DNA of 64,000 nucleotides from Eutreptiella sp. 'Long Island Sound 2002' (taxonomy: Eukaryota; Euglenozoa; Euglenophyceae; Eutreptiales; Eutreptiaceae): the NCBI GenBank assembly GCA_964036045.1, contig OZ038382.1:132546442-132610441 (forward strand), given 5' to 3'. The first letter of the stretch is position 1. Each line of letters opens with the position of its first letter. A model generated the notes under the pieces. It ran no database searches and had not been told where the DNA came from. It worked only from the letters and a program-made list of their open reading frames with translations. Shown piece after piece: positions 11,201 to 19,879 of the stretch. The position numbers and the translations under genes are program-made.

Positions 11201-11911
11201 GCGGTGTACCACTGGCTACAGGCCTTCCACGACCTGCGATGGAGGGGCAAACCCGACCGCCAAATCGGCTCCACGCACTGGCAAACGTGGCTGCAAGCAG
11301 ACGCGCAGCGCGATGCCATCCGAGGCCTCGGGCCCGCGCCCGCGACGCGGGCCCTCGATGCGGCGGCCCCGGGCCGCACGCTGGCACCACACACGGTGCC
11401 GCTGGCCAACCTGCCCTTCGAACCAGCGGCGGAGGGTGCCATTCGGAAGTCGGTGCCGCTCCCCTTGGCGCGAGGGGCCACGGAGCCGACGAAATGCCAC
11501 CTGTGTGCGGACAAGTACTACACCAGCGGGGCAATGCTGGAACACCTGACGTGGCACGCGGTGCACGCTGCGGCCCCGGCGGACGACAAGGAGGCGGCCG
11601 CCAACATCCTGCAGGGGAGAGCACAGAGATCCCCGTGGCACGCCCCGTACACCCGGCGCCCCCCGCCCCAGGCAGCCGACCACGCAGATGAAGGTGAGGA
11701 GGCACCCGGAGCGGCCCCGGGGGCTGGCGGTGCGGCCCCACCAGGGTCCATGTCCATCCCCGCGGGGCTGGCCCCCCTGGCCCCCCTGGCTCCCCCGGTC
11801 CCCCGGGCCCCCCTGTGGGCCCCGCTGGGATCGGGCTCAGCGGATGCGGCGCACCCAGATGCCCTGGCGGCGCCGGCGAACCCGGCGGCGATGCCGATGC
11901 GGGATAGCTGA
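8216..11911 (+). CDS. Element 1 ORF1: CCCH and C2H2 zinc-finger protein
   Basis: 1231 codons from the ATG at 8216, the first after the monomer array; the frame stays open upstream, so longer forms are possible. Near the N terminus a CCCH finger reads C73-x7-C81-x5-C87-x3-H91, a type usually binding RNA. Near the C terminus a classical C2H2 finger reads C1094-x2-C1097-x12-H1110-x3-H1114. A motif NCGAVAWMAACRHIA (C625), followed about 300 residues later by HIVVCDP, could belong to a papain- or OTU-like cysteine protease, but I cannot confirm it. The tail is Pro/Ala-rich. As ORF1 of a LINE it probably binds element RNA. It ends in UGA, and the endonuclease module follows in the same frame. Confidence 0.75.
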   Translation: MAEPAAPRKTRPRSLTLDEAHEVIRALGLRDGEGDPRQGDAGTDSDLETLPEPPTGGAPAEPAPPAGSVPAICPAWKRGHCTGEGWCPKQHPQPGPDDGALPEVKPAAARAALRYGVAQGWILDETARGSVNIQEAVDRVTHAGQAAVALHTRGRHGGPAEGIIVEPSGMVLVLAADMVRGVLHASRVRRACPQWTIQVYTPPRAWPFSTWAVLAVMWHLGPEDAPTGTAEDIARDLHTWPADQENPWRRPRGGLPVAPAAEGLSLAATLQRHPDKQARHFLQTGTVPATPPDSEWRWDTGVAQPLPGPWTLPLWYLPMGTLAHATQAVKGAFPQPLLPGVALLRSLQAGAAWVRWKEGKGRSSPYFPMVQGQALIHAEGMGTVEWGAIVPGTACRWITAAAPQPMQSPPACHRLLRMVPSLAPQHAFTRYVWKAVLSHTREWLTNPGARYLPGPVLEQLTAPTPGVLHALHRASALTKQLNDEVLDLALEPLRVLYPQAHIPPAGTSNRLGRLGLQRRVEAAHPGGVVEQWLTLRNPSTAEGHWYLHQLLFQPRAAPEHRRQNPYHTHPERRGAQNYPQPVPPALPPGQGPEALQRAPPLDTATTVQQRGSDDASDAEPDVTNCGAVAWMAACRHIARDTTGLRQYRPTDRTALASAVAAVTMGPVAAWPAQLLPHVPCRDTRPRRPAATHEPTAPHTAEQLYVVAAALLADGGESFVHHHGPAQIAGCIQGPQRDAPDPWHATLRGRTRVWGAGDGTPPPGPKQGEALVLQTAGYQAIIHGHAGGYRSQVLAGGRPTVWHSTARQGAFPPLPHVDWRQGPTQAYYMSADPWPLAVLLHTVSAPNKRQEPGWVNPPTLVWSPDQEEHLRAAWQGDAIRATDVPDLHAGPITHARPAATLAVAQRGQQNPQWVVCMFSPADAHIVVCDPERLPGPEAVIRVADCTRMIIKALQEGEHHALLLQVRLKDNARAARPGVWPAAAHPADLELQLAVPTAVYHWLQAFHDLRWRGKPDRQIGSTHWQTWLQADAQRDAIRGLGPAPATRALDAAAPGRTLAPHTVPLANLPFEPAAEGAIRKSVPLPLARGATEPTKCHLCADKYYTSGAMLEHLTWHAVHAAAPADDKEAAANILQGRAQRSPWHAPYTRRPPPQAADHADEGEEAPGAAPGAGGAAPPGSMSIPAGLAPLAPLAPPVPRAPLWAPLGSGSADAAHPDALAAPANPAAMPMRDS

Positions 11912-11943
11912 CTCCAGGAGGACACGACAGGCGACGCCCTGTG
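11909..11943 (+). promoter_or_regulatory. Candidate UGA readthrough site between ORF1 and endonuclease
   Basis: The stop context is AGC UGA CUC. The same frame continues openly into the endonuclease, whose first motif SWNLRNG begins 13 codons later, before any AUG. A small hairpin ACAGG/CCTGT lies about 15 bases downstream. Element 2 has a UGA at the equivalent place. Readthrough is inferred, not shown. Confidence 0.4.
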
Positions 11944-14900
11944 GCTCCTCTCGTGGAACCTGCGCAACGGCCTCGTGCCGCCAGACCGGTCCCTCCAGGA
12001 CACACTCCGGCGGCGCCGGGGGCCGGCGGCCTGCACCAACAAGGAGCACCTCATCACCGGCATGCTGCCCCAGGAGGGGGGCTTTGCCATCATGCTCCAG
12101 GAAACGGGGATCGCCACCAGGGCGCAGGAGATGCACGTGGCTGCGGCGCTCCGGGACAAGGGGTACACCGCCTACTTCAGCAGCCGGCTGGCGGAGACGG
12201 GAGCCACCTCCACCTCGAGAGGGGGGGGCCTCCTCACCGCGGTCAGCAGCAAGTACGTGGCGGAGCACGAGGTGCTCAGCTTCACGGAAATTGTCCCCGG
12301 GAAGGCCGCGGCCCTGGAGATCCGCACGGACGGGGGAGGCCTCACCCTCATCAACGTCCACGGGCCGCAAGCAGGCTGCTCCCCGTGGGTGGGACGGGCG
12401 GCGTTCTGGGCCGACATACAAATGTATGCCACGGCACGCAGCCTCGGCGGGGGGCACCCGGTGGTCATCGCTGGCGACACCAACATCTACATGGATGTCC
12501 CCGCCAACCCGGCCACGGAGCATTTCCGAGCGGGCTGGGAGGCCTGCGGCTTCCGAAGGGCCGCGACAGGCGGCGAGGAGGACATGACCCCCATGCTCCA
12601 CCCGTCCAAGCACAGGGTGGACACCTTCCTGGTCAACGAGCCCCTCCTGCCGTGGTCCCTGCGGGAAAGCGTCTGGGCTCGCGGCATGGCACATCCCCAG
12701 GTGGTCGGCTCGGACCACCTCCCGGTCCGCCTGGCCCTGCCGGGTCTCCTCAGCGCAGCGGGGCGCGCGGCGATGCCCACCCCCTACAGCCACACGGATG
12801 GCCGCCTCCTCCCGTACGACGCCGAGGCCGCGCCCGTCCAACACTGCCTGTGGGCGGCGGTCACCGCCGCGCAGGATGAACCCTCCCTGGCGCCCTGGCT
12901 GGGTCCCGCAGAGCAGCACGACTACGGGTCCATGCCCGCGGCCGCGGTGGACAAGGTGTTCGAACACCTCCACGCAACGCATGACGCCCTGGCGCGCGTG
13001 GTGGGACGCCGGCAGCCGTCTCCGGCGGGAACGGACCCGGCGGAGGGGGACCTCCCGGAGAGCGGAAAGCAGCTCCAGGCAGCGGTCCTCCGCTATGACA
13101 CCCTGGCAGCGCGCGCCCCTGCAGCGTACCAGGCGGACGCGGCCAGGCATGGCATCCGGTCCGAGGCGGCGCTCCGGCTCACGGAGGAGCTGCAGGGTGT
13201 GTCGCCCGGGTTCCGCCCGACCACGCAGGGCCAGCTACAGGAGGAGCTGGAGAGGCAAGCAGCCGCCCTTGAGGAGGACATTCGCCAGCTCCGCGCCCTC
13301 CTGGCGGCAGACCGCAAGCGCGCCATCAAGGACTTCTGGCGCCGCCACGTTCCCGACATCGCCCAGCGGTGGAAAGCCGTGCGGGGGGCCATAGAGGTAG
13401 AGGCCCCAGGCCCGTCAGGCCTCTGGAACGTGCGGGTTCCCAACACCCAAACGCTCCTCACGGAGGCCCACGACGTGATGTTCGCAGTTCGCGCCTTCTG
13501 GCGAGAACTGTATGACAAACGCCCGGTGGACCTCCCGGGAATCCAGGCGGTCCTCGGCCGCCACGTCCCCCGGGTCCCTGAGGGGGCCTGGACACAGGTC
13601 CAGCAGTACTCCATGCAGGACCTGAAGTCCGCCCTGGACAAGGCCGATGGCACGGCCCCAGGTCCTAACCACGTGGAGGCCCGTTTCATCAAGGCCCTCC
13701 CGGCACCCGTCCAGTGGCTCCTGGTCCATTCCTACCGGGCCATCCTCCGCGGCGCCCCGCCGCCGATGCACTGGAGGGACGCGCACATCTGGCTCAGCCC
13801 CAAGGTACCGGGCTCTGCCAGACTGGACGACTACAGGCCCATAGCCCTGGGCCCGCTGGACATGAAGCTGCTCACGGGCCCCCTCACCCAGCGCATCACG
13901 GAGGTACTCACACGGCACGGGGTGGTCAGCGACTGGCAGCAGGGGGCCCTCCGTGGCTCCAACACAGGCCCCCCGCTGTTCATGGCGCAGAGGCAGCTCC
14001 AGCGGGGAAGGCCCAACTACGTCTTCTCCTTTGACGCCCGCAAGGTCTTCGACAACGCCCCACACGGCGCCCTCCACCTCATCCTGCGCCACCTCTCCGT
14101 GCCGCCGGACGTCATTGACCTCCTGCTCTTCCTCCACACGTGCGCCAGGCTGCGCATCGTCACAGCACACGGGCTAACGCAGCCCGTCTACATGCTACGC
14201 GGCGTCCGGCAGGGCAACCCCGAGAGCCCCCTGCTGTACGCGCCCCTCCTGGAGCCCCTGCTCAGGGCACAGGGGCACCGCCTGCGCCCGCCGGGAGGGG
14301 CCGAGCACGGCCTCATCCAGGCCTATATCGACGACCTGCTGGTGGTGGCCCACACGCTGCAGCACTTCGTCGAGGGCGTGGAGGCGGTGGCCGCGTACCT
14401 GGGGATGATGGGCATGGAGCTCAACCCCCGCAAGTGCGCCATGGCCACCACAGAGGGGGTCCCGGGCCTGCAGCTGCGCCTCTGCCCCCACGTGAAAAAC
14501 CCGTGGTACTGGGTACCAGCGGCGGACTCCGTCCCCTATCTGGGACTCCAGCTGCAGCCGGACGGGGAGTTCTCCCTGCAGCGCAAGCACCGGCTACGCC
14601 TGGCGGCAGTGCACCACTGGTGCCTTAACACCCTCGCGCCACCGAAAGTGGTGCGGGACGTCATCCTGGCGATCCTCGGGGGGGTGACGCAGTACGTCGC
14701 CCCTTTCATCGCCGACGACTCCGACACTGCACGCCACCTGGACCACATCACGGTCCAGGTCGCGAAGGACAGGGCGCGGTCCGCCTTCGACTCCCCGCGG
14801 GACAGCCTGCGGGATGACCGGACCCTGGGGCTCACACGGGTGCCCACGCGGTGCCAGCAGGCAGCGGTGGCCCTCGTGGGTACACTCGTCCACCACCGCG

Positions 14901-15010
14901 CAACCTCCGTGCGCGCCGAGGTCACCAAGATGTTCTGGGAGATAGCCAGCGCGCACGGAATATGTCCCGGAGTGCACTACCCCGTCCCGGAGTTCGCAAC
15001 TCTGGCGTGA
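11912..15010 (+). CDS. Element 1 ORF2: APE endonuclease and reverse transcriptase
   Basis: 1032 codons in the same frame as ORF1. Numbering from the codon after UGA, the exonuclease-endonuclease-phosphatase domain shows W15-N16 in SWNLRNG, LQETG (E64), GDTN (D189) and SDH (D268, H269). This nuclease nicks target DNA for target-primed reverse transcription. The RT follows, with DYRPIALGP, FSFDARKVFDNAP, GVRQGNPESPLL and the catalytic AYIDD (Y805). There is no AUG before the first endonuclease motif; the first alternative codon (GTG, 11975) would remove it, so translation probably depends on readthrough of the upstream UGA or on an unseen mechanism. Ends with UGA, and the RNase H module continues in frame. 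Confidence 0.85.
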   Translation, partial: LQEDTTGDALWLLSWNLRNGLVPPDRSLQDTLRRRRGPAACTNKEHLITGMLPQEGGFAIMLQETGIATRAQEMHVAAALRDKGYTAYFSSRLAETGATSTSRGGGLLTAVSSKYVAEHEVLSFTEIVPGKAAALEIRTDGGGLTLINVHGPQAGCSPWVGRAAFWADIQMYATARSLGGGHPVVIAGDTNIYMDVPANPATEHFRAGWEACGFRRAATGGEEDMTPMLHPSKHRVDTFLVNEPLLPWSLRESVWARGMAHPQVVGSDHLPVRLALPGLLSAAGRAAMPTPYSHTDGRLLPYDAEAAPVQHCLWAAVTAAQDEPSLAPWLGPAEQHDYGSMPAAAVDKVFEHLHATHDALARVVGRRQPSPAGTDPAEGDLPESGKQLQAAVLRYDTLAARAPAAYQADAARHGIRSEAALRLTEELQGVSPGFRPTTQGQLQEELERQAAALEEDIRQLRALLAADRKRAIKDFWRRHVPDIAQRWKAVRGAIEVEAPGPSGLWNVRVPNTQTLLTEAHDVMFAVRAFWRELYDKRPVDLPGIQAVLGRHVPRVPEGAWTQVQQYSMQDLKSALDKADGTAPGPNHVEARFIKALPAPVQWLLVHSYRAILRGAPPPMHWRDAHIWLSPKVPGSARLDDYRPIALGPLDMKLLTGPLTQRITEVLTRHGVVSDWQQGALRGSNTGPPLFMAQRQLQRGRPNYVFSFDARKVFDNAPHGALHLILRHLSVPPDVIDLLLFLHTCARLRIVTAHGLTQPVYMLRGVRQGNPESPLLYAPLLEPLLRAQGHRLRPPGGAEHGLIQAYIDDLLVVAHTLQHFVEGVEAVAAYLGMMGMELNPRKCAMATTEGVPGLQLRLCPHVKNPWYWVPAADSVPYLGLQLQPDGEFSLQRKHRLRLAAVHHWCLNTLAPPKVVRDVILAILGGVTQYVAPFIADDSDTARHLDHITVQVAKDRARSAFDSPRDSLRDDRTLGLTRVPTRCQQAAVALVGTLVHHRATSVRAEVTKMFWEIASAHGICPGVHYPVPEFATLA

Positions 15011-18000
15011 GGCGACTGGGTCCACCGCATACCCCGGGCCCTGGCCGCCCTGGGAGTGGGGAGGTACAACCCAATTGCGTGCCCCAGGGCGGCCCATGTC
15101 CAACTACAGTCCCCGCTGGGCAAAATCGTCACGCTGCGCACCGCCAAGCTGCGACACCGCGACACGTGCCGCCTGACGGTGCCACACACAACGCCGTGGC
15201 ATGGGCACCACGGGCCACGCCACCCCTTCCCCGACAACGACGATCCGTGGCCGACGGCGGTGCGGGAGTGCCTCAACCAATGCGCCGATGAACACCTCCA
15301 TTATTGCCGCCGTGAGCAGGAGCCCACCAACCACCCTGGGTGGCGCGACGCCCTGACCCACCTCTTCCACACCACCGGCACACGGGACCCCCGCCTGAGA
15401 CTCGTCCACCCCACGAGGGCTAAGCAGGACGCCCACACCGGCCCACGGATGACCCCGGACGGCCTGCACCTCCACGTCGGGGGCTACCGCCGCCGGGACG
15501 GCCTATCCCACCCCACGCGGGGGGCGGCATACCACCCGCCAGCAGCCCTCATGTACATCCTCCGCGACGTACTCGCGGAAAGCGAGCACCAAGAGCCTAA
15601 CGCGGACGTGGCGTGGCCAGAGCCCTTACGCCCCCGGCCCCACGCGCCGACGCCGTTGTGGTTGGTGACCACGGACGACCAATGCACCCAAGCGACGGGA
15701 CAAGCGCAGCTCCGGGCCGAGTGGGTAATAGTGCAAGTGGGGGCAGGCCAGCCGGAACCCCGTGGGCTCCCCCGTGGCACCGCCCTGCTGGTGGCTACGG
15801 GGGTGCCGCACGACCCACACATGGCGGTGCACGGGCTGGAGGACCATCCGGAGGACACAGGACACCTGGTGGTGCACCAGCGTGGGGGCCCGGCGTGGCT
15901 CAAGGAACATGTGACGGCGCTATGGTCCTGGGCAAGCACGGTCGCCGGAGCAGAGATTCGGCTGCACGACCACCCGGCGATCAGCCCAGGCGACACCAGG
16001 GCGCTGAGCGTGGACCAACTGACCCCCAGCCACCCCGACGTCCGGTGGCACTCCGCCGACCTCAACGCGGGGTGGCCCAGCCCCACCGGATACTACTGGA
16101 TCCCGGAGGCCTGGGGACACACCTCCTCTGACGCGTCCGGGGGCGGGCCCTGCAAACACGCCACCAGCGTCGCTCTCGCCGCCGACCTCACCCGCACGTG
16201 GGCGGTGGCCATCTCGGGCACGGTGCCCGACGGGGAGGGGGTGGCCGCCTCCCTCCCCCTACATTACGGCGCACACAGACCATGGGTCCACACGGTGGAC
16301 GCCGAAGTCATCCTCCACCTCCTGCGGCACGCCGATCGCGAGCGAACCACGGGGGTCCCCGCAGGCGCAGCGAAGGTGGTCAACCAGATGCCCCTGAGGT
16401 GGCTCCGGGACGGCCTGTGCGCGCGGGGGCAACATGCCGGGCACCCGTTCTGGTACGTCCGAGCCACCTCGCACCACAGTGACGCCCTACTGCACAAGGC
16501 GGACTGGGCGGCGTCCCAGGACACCGTCTTGCAGAACACGCCCCCGGACCCTGGCCACGCCCAACTCATTGTCGCCGGCCGTGACGGCCATCTCGATCTA
16601 CGGCCCCTTACGATGCGGGTGCTCGGCGAGGTCGCGCAACAGGCGCAGACGGACCATGCGCTGACGCACCGGGGGCACACACCTTTGGGCGCGGCCCACG
16701 CCACGGCCTACGTCCACGCCCGGGACCTCACCGCGGCGGCCACCAACCGCCGGGCGCTGCGGGCCCGAGACGGCCACACGCCGGTGCAGCGCAGGCTCCG
16801 CGTCCGGAAGGAGCGGCTCTCCGGCGTTGCCATCGTCCCACAACCGTGCCCTTTCTGCGGCGGCCCGGAGGAGACCCCGCTGCACATGCACGTGGGTTGC
16901 ACCCACTCACGGCTCCTCTGGCCCCACTATCGCCAGGCGGTACACGAGGCGGCCCGCCACCTCCCACCTGGGGACAAGGCCCTGTGGGTGGCCTCGTGGC
17001 GCTCCGCAGGCGCCACGTGGACGGAGGTGTTCTGCTCCGGACTGGTGCCTGAGGACGCGGAGTCGCAGCTCCGCGCCATAACCCGATACGACCCGCCGGG
17101 AGGGACCTCGGTGGACGATTTCCTCCACCACATGCTCCGGCTGGGGGACTTCGCGTGGGAGCTTCGCAACCACCGGCTGGAGCAACTCCTCCGCGAGCCC
17201 CAGAGCGCGGCGGCCCGGGCGCACCGGTGGCTCACTGCGGCAGAGGGCGACCACCCTCCCCCTCCCCCGCGCCCTGACAAGGACTTCGTAGCCTCCCTCC
17301 GTGTTGTGAATGGCACTCTGGAGTGCCCGCCCCAAGAGAGCCCCCACCCGTATGAGGACCTGCCGGGGGGGTTCTCAAGGCACCTACAAGACGCCCTCTT
17401 CCCACCGTGGATCATCGGGCGCGGCTCCATGACCGCATGGGAGGCGCGCATCGTGGGGGAGGAGTGGGCGCGGGAGTGGAGCCGGTGGTGCGCCGCCACG
17501 CGCGCCCCGGAGACCCCTGCGCAACAATACGCCGCCATCCCGCTCCGGTGGTGGGGGCCGGACACCCGGCCGAGACCCACCATGATCCGCGGGGCGGGGC
17601 CTGACCACCCGTGGGATGCGGCGACGGGGGAATGGCTGCAGGCGGCCCCGGGGCCGCAAACGGGATGGACTGGGGACGTGTCCTCACTCGTCAGGACACC
17701 CGTCCCGCCCCGCATCGTCCTTCACGCCGCCAACGTGCTCCGGGCTACGGAGATACGCACGTGGGGACACGCTGCGGCCACCGTCCGGTGGCACCCCCCA
17801 GAGGACGGGGCCACCCAACTCACCGTGGCGCACTTCAAAGCTGGGGGGCCGGTATACGACGACGCCCTGTCCCGGCTGGGCGACACCCAGGGGCCCTTGC
17901 TCCTCATGCTCCCCACCGGCATTGCAGCCGCGCTGCGCGAGGAGCTGGACGGCTGCGAAGGGCTGCCAGTGGGGTGGGACGCAGTCGCGGACGGCACCCT

Positions 18001-18607
18001 GCTGGCCCTCCTCCACAGAGACACCGCGAACGGGTGCCAATGGGACGCGCTGACGCCCCACCTCACCGGGCGCCACGTGTACATGGCGAGCCCCCCCCAG
18101 GGGCACCCCCGCCCGACGTGGGACGACCTCATCGCCGCCTTCCACGACCACGGGATCCTCCCCGGCGACACGTGGCAGGAGGTCCAGCGGAAGACGCTTG
18201 GCAAGGACTACCGGCGCCGCGTCCACGCCCGCCTGCTGGAGATCCGGGACCCCCTCCGACAGAGGTGGGACGACCTCTGGCTCCGCCATCTCGACCCTTG
18301 GTCGCCGCCCTCCCACCTCCCACACACCTGCCGACTCTGCGGAGAATGTGACACGGTGTCTTCCACAGCGTCGACAGGCGCCAACAGGTGCGCGCGGTGC
18401 ACCCAGGTAGCCGCGTGCCCCTGGCCCGAACCTCCCGCAGGCCCGCGCAGGCGCACAGAGGAGGAGGCCTTTCGCCGGCGCATCGAGGGGGCACACACCC
18501 CCTCGCACGAACAAGCGGGCCCCGCGGGCGCTGCCCTTCCGTGGATCCACGTGCACCTGCGGGACCCCACATCCGTTGCGCACCTGTCGCACGTGTTCCC
18601 CCACTAA
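15011..18607 (+). CDS. Element 1 ORF3: RNase H and zinc-binding C-terminal region
   Basis: 1198 codons, same frame as ORF2 and separated from it only by UGA at 15008-15010. An RNase H-like domain shows SSDASGG (D374), DAEVI (E432) and HHSDALLHKADWAA (D491). A motif CPFCGGPEETPLHMHVGC (from C613) matches the CCHC arrangement commonly found after the RT of LINEs. Near the C terminus a second cysteine cluster (CRLCGEC from about residue 1107, then CARC) could bind metal. RNase H degrades the RNA template after minus-strand synthesis. The roughly 330 residues before the RNase H domain and the middle region are unrecognised. It ends in UAA; ORF4 follows 39 bases later in the same frame. Confidence 0.75.
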   Translation, partial: GDWVHRIPRALAALGVGRYNPIACPRAAHVQLQSPLGKIVTLRTAKLRHRDTCRLTVPHTTPWHGHHGPRHPFPDNDDPWPTAVRECLNQCADEHLHYCRREQEPTNHPGWRDALTHLFHTTGTRDPRLRLVHPTRAKQDAHTGPRMTPDGLHLHVGGYRRRDGLSHPTRGAAYHPPAALMYILRDVLAESEHQEPNADVAWPEPLRPRPHAPTPLWLVTTDDQCTQATGQAQLRAEWVIVQVGAGQPEPRGLPRGTALLVATGVPHDPHMAVHGLEDHPEDTGHLVVHQRGGPAWLKEHVTALWSWASTVAGAEIRLHDHPAISPGDTRALSVDQLTPSHPDVRWHSADLNAGWPSPTGYYWIPEAWGHTSSDASGGGPCKHATSVALAADLTRTWAVAISGTVPDGEGVAASLPLHYGAHRPWVHTVDAEVILHLLRHADRERTTGVPAGAAKVVNQMPLRWLRDGLCARGQHAGHPFWYVRATSHHSDALLHKADWAASQDTVLQNTPPDPGHAQLIVAGRDGHLDLRPLTMRVLGEVAQQAQTDHALTHRGHTPLGAAHATAYVHARDLTAAATNRRALRARDGHTPVQRRLRVRKERLSGVAIVPQPCPFCGGPEETPLHMHVGCTHSRLLWPHYRQAVHEAARHLPPGDKALWVASWRSAGATWTEVFCSGLVPEDAESQLRAITRYDPPGGTSVDDFLHHMLRLGDFAWELRNHRLEQLLREPQSAAARAHRWLTAAEGDHPPPPPRPDKDFVASLRVVNGTLECPPQESPHPYEDLPGGFSRHLQDALFPPWIIGRGSMTAWEARIVGEEWAREWSRWCAATRAPETPAQQYAAIPLRWWGPDTRPRPTMIRGAGPDHPWDAATGEWLQAAPGPQTGWTGDVSSLVRTPVPPRIVLHAANVLRATEIRTWGHAAATVRWHPPEDGATQLTVAHFKAGGPVYDDALSRLGDTQGPLLLMLPTGIAAALREELDGCEGLPVGWDAVADGTLLALLHRDTANGCQWDALTPHLTGRHVYMASPPQGHPRPTWDDLIAAFHDHGILPGDTWQEVQRKTLGKDYRRRVHARLLEIRDPLRQRWDDLWLRHLDPWSPPSHLPHTCRLCGECDTVSSTASTGANRCARCTQVAACPWPEPPAGPRRRTEEEAFRRRIEGAHTPSHEQAGPAGAALPWIHVHLRDPTSVAHLSHVFPH

Positions 18608-18646
18608 CCCCCACCCGCCGCCGCCCTTTGCAGGGCCCGCAGCACC

Positions 18647-19879
18647 ATGCCACGCCGACCGGGGGATGGGCCGGGGCACACCAGGGCCCGCCGCAGAGCG
18701 CAGGAGGCGGCCGTCCGGTGCCTGGTGGCGGACGCGGTGGCGGAGGCACACGAAGCGCACGCTGCCGCACGGTGTGACCTGGAGGGCAGTGCGAGGGCTT
18801 TCCTCAACGAGACCGCCCTCCCGGCCGTCCGCGCCCTGAACGGAGCGGGGGCCCCTACGCTGCTCCCGGCAATGCACCGGATCGTGAACGCCATCCAGCT
18901 GGGGCTCATCAGCCCGGAGGCGGCCCTCTACGGGCACTGGATGGAGTGGCGCGAGTCCAATCGGTCGGGCCAGCCCCTGTCCATGGGGGACACCCTCTGG
19001 CTGACGGGAGCGGGGTCTGCCATGTCCCTCCGCAGTAGCGCCCCAGCCCTGCTGCACGCCCTCAGGACGCGCTACCCCGGGGACGCGGCCCCGTACCTGA
19101 ACCAGGCGCGGGCCACGTACCCGGGAGGAGTGTCCGAGCTGGATGCGGCGATCCACCTTCTACACCCGCCGGACGAGGACCTGGAGGTGGGCGAGGTCAC
19201 GGTGTTCGTGGAAGGCGCGGACGAGGCGTCCACCCGCCCCCGGCCGACCAACCCGGTGTACGACGGCACCGGGCCCACCCCCCCGTACGCCGTCGTCAAC
19301 GAGACGTTCCCCAGGGAGCCCACTTGGTGCCCCGCCCTCCCACCGGCGACGCACGCGGCCCGCGGCTGGGCTAACCCAGACCTGTCCCCCCCCCTCTCCA
19401 GGACCAGGGGTGCCCACCACAGGGGGCAGGTCCTCTGGCAGGAGTGCCCTGGCACCCCCCTCCTCCTCCTCGTCGTCGCGACCCGCGGGGACCCGGGGTG
19501 GATCCTGGGGATCACCCCCACCCACCTCTATGGGGCAACACCCGTACTCCGCCCCCCCCTCCCGGCGCCCGCGGCGCGGGACGGAGTACACACCTTCCTG
19601 CGCACACAGGAGGTCACCGCCGTTGCGGGGGTCCACCTGGTGCGGCTGCCCTCGACACCGCTCGACGACCCCCTGGGGCCCAGGGCCCTGGGCCCCGCCC
19701 CAGACTGGGAGCTGTGGCGCGACGCGTGGGCCGCGTGGCTCCCCCGCCTCCCCTCCCAATGCCGGTGGATGGCCGCGGGCCCCCGGCCGTGCGGGGCTGA
19801 CGCCACAGCCGGCCCCCAACCCCCTCCCCCCCTCCCCCCCGCAGAACACCACACGGCACTGCCCACGGCACGGCACTGA
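18647..19879 (+). CDS. Element 1 ORF4: conserved protein of unknown function
   Basis: 410 codons from ATG 18647. No known family recognised. It is not random: parts align by eye with ORF4 of element 2 (34541-36184). GGVSELDAAIHLL resembles GSGLHEAIVDLVLL, and LLLLVVATRGDPGWILG resembles YYVIAATATSPGPQWLV, in the same order. The N-terminal third looks helical and charged; the C terminus is Pro-rich. It sits between RNase H and the SR-rich ORF in both elements, so it is probably a real component of this lineage. Its stop overlaps the ORF5 start (TGATG), a layout compatible with termination-reinitiation. Confidence 0.6.
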   Translation: MPRRPGDGPGHTRARRRAQEAAVRCLVADAVAEAHEAHAAARCDLEGSARAFLNETALPAVRALNGAGAPTLLPAMHRIVNAIQLGLISPEAALYGHWMEWRESNRSGQPLSMGDTLWLTGAGSAMSLRSSAPALLHALRTRYPGDAAPYLNQARATYPGGVSELDAAIHLLHPPDEDLEVGEVTVFVEGADEASTRPRPTNPVYDGTGPTPPYAVVNETFPREPTWCPALPPATHAARGWANPDLSPPLSRTRGAHHRGQVLWQECPGTPLLLLVVATRGDPGWILGITPTHLYGATPVLRPPLPAPAARDGVHTFLRTQEVTAVAGVHLVRLPSTPLDDPLGPRALGPAPDWELWRDAWAAWLPRLPSQCRWMAAGPRPCGADATAGPQPPPPLPPAEHHTALPTARH

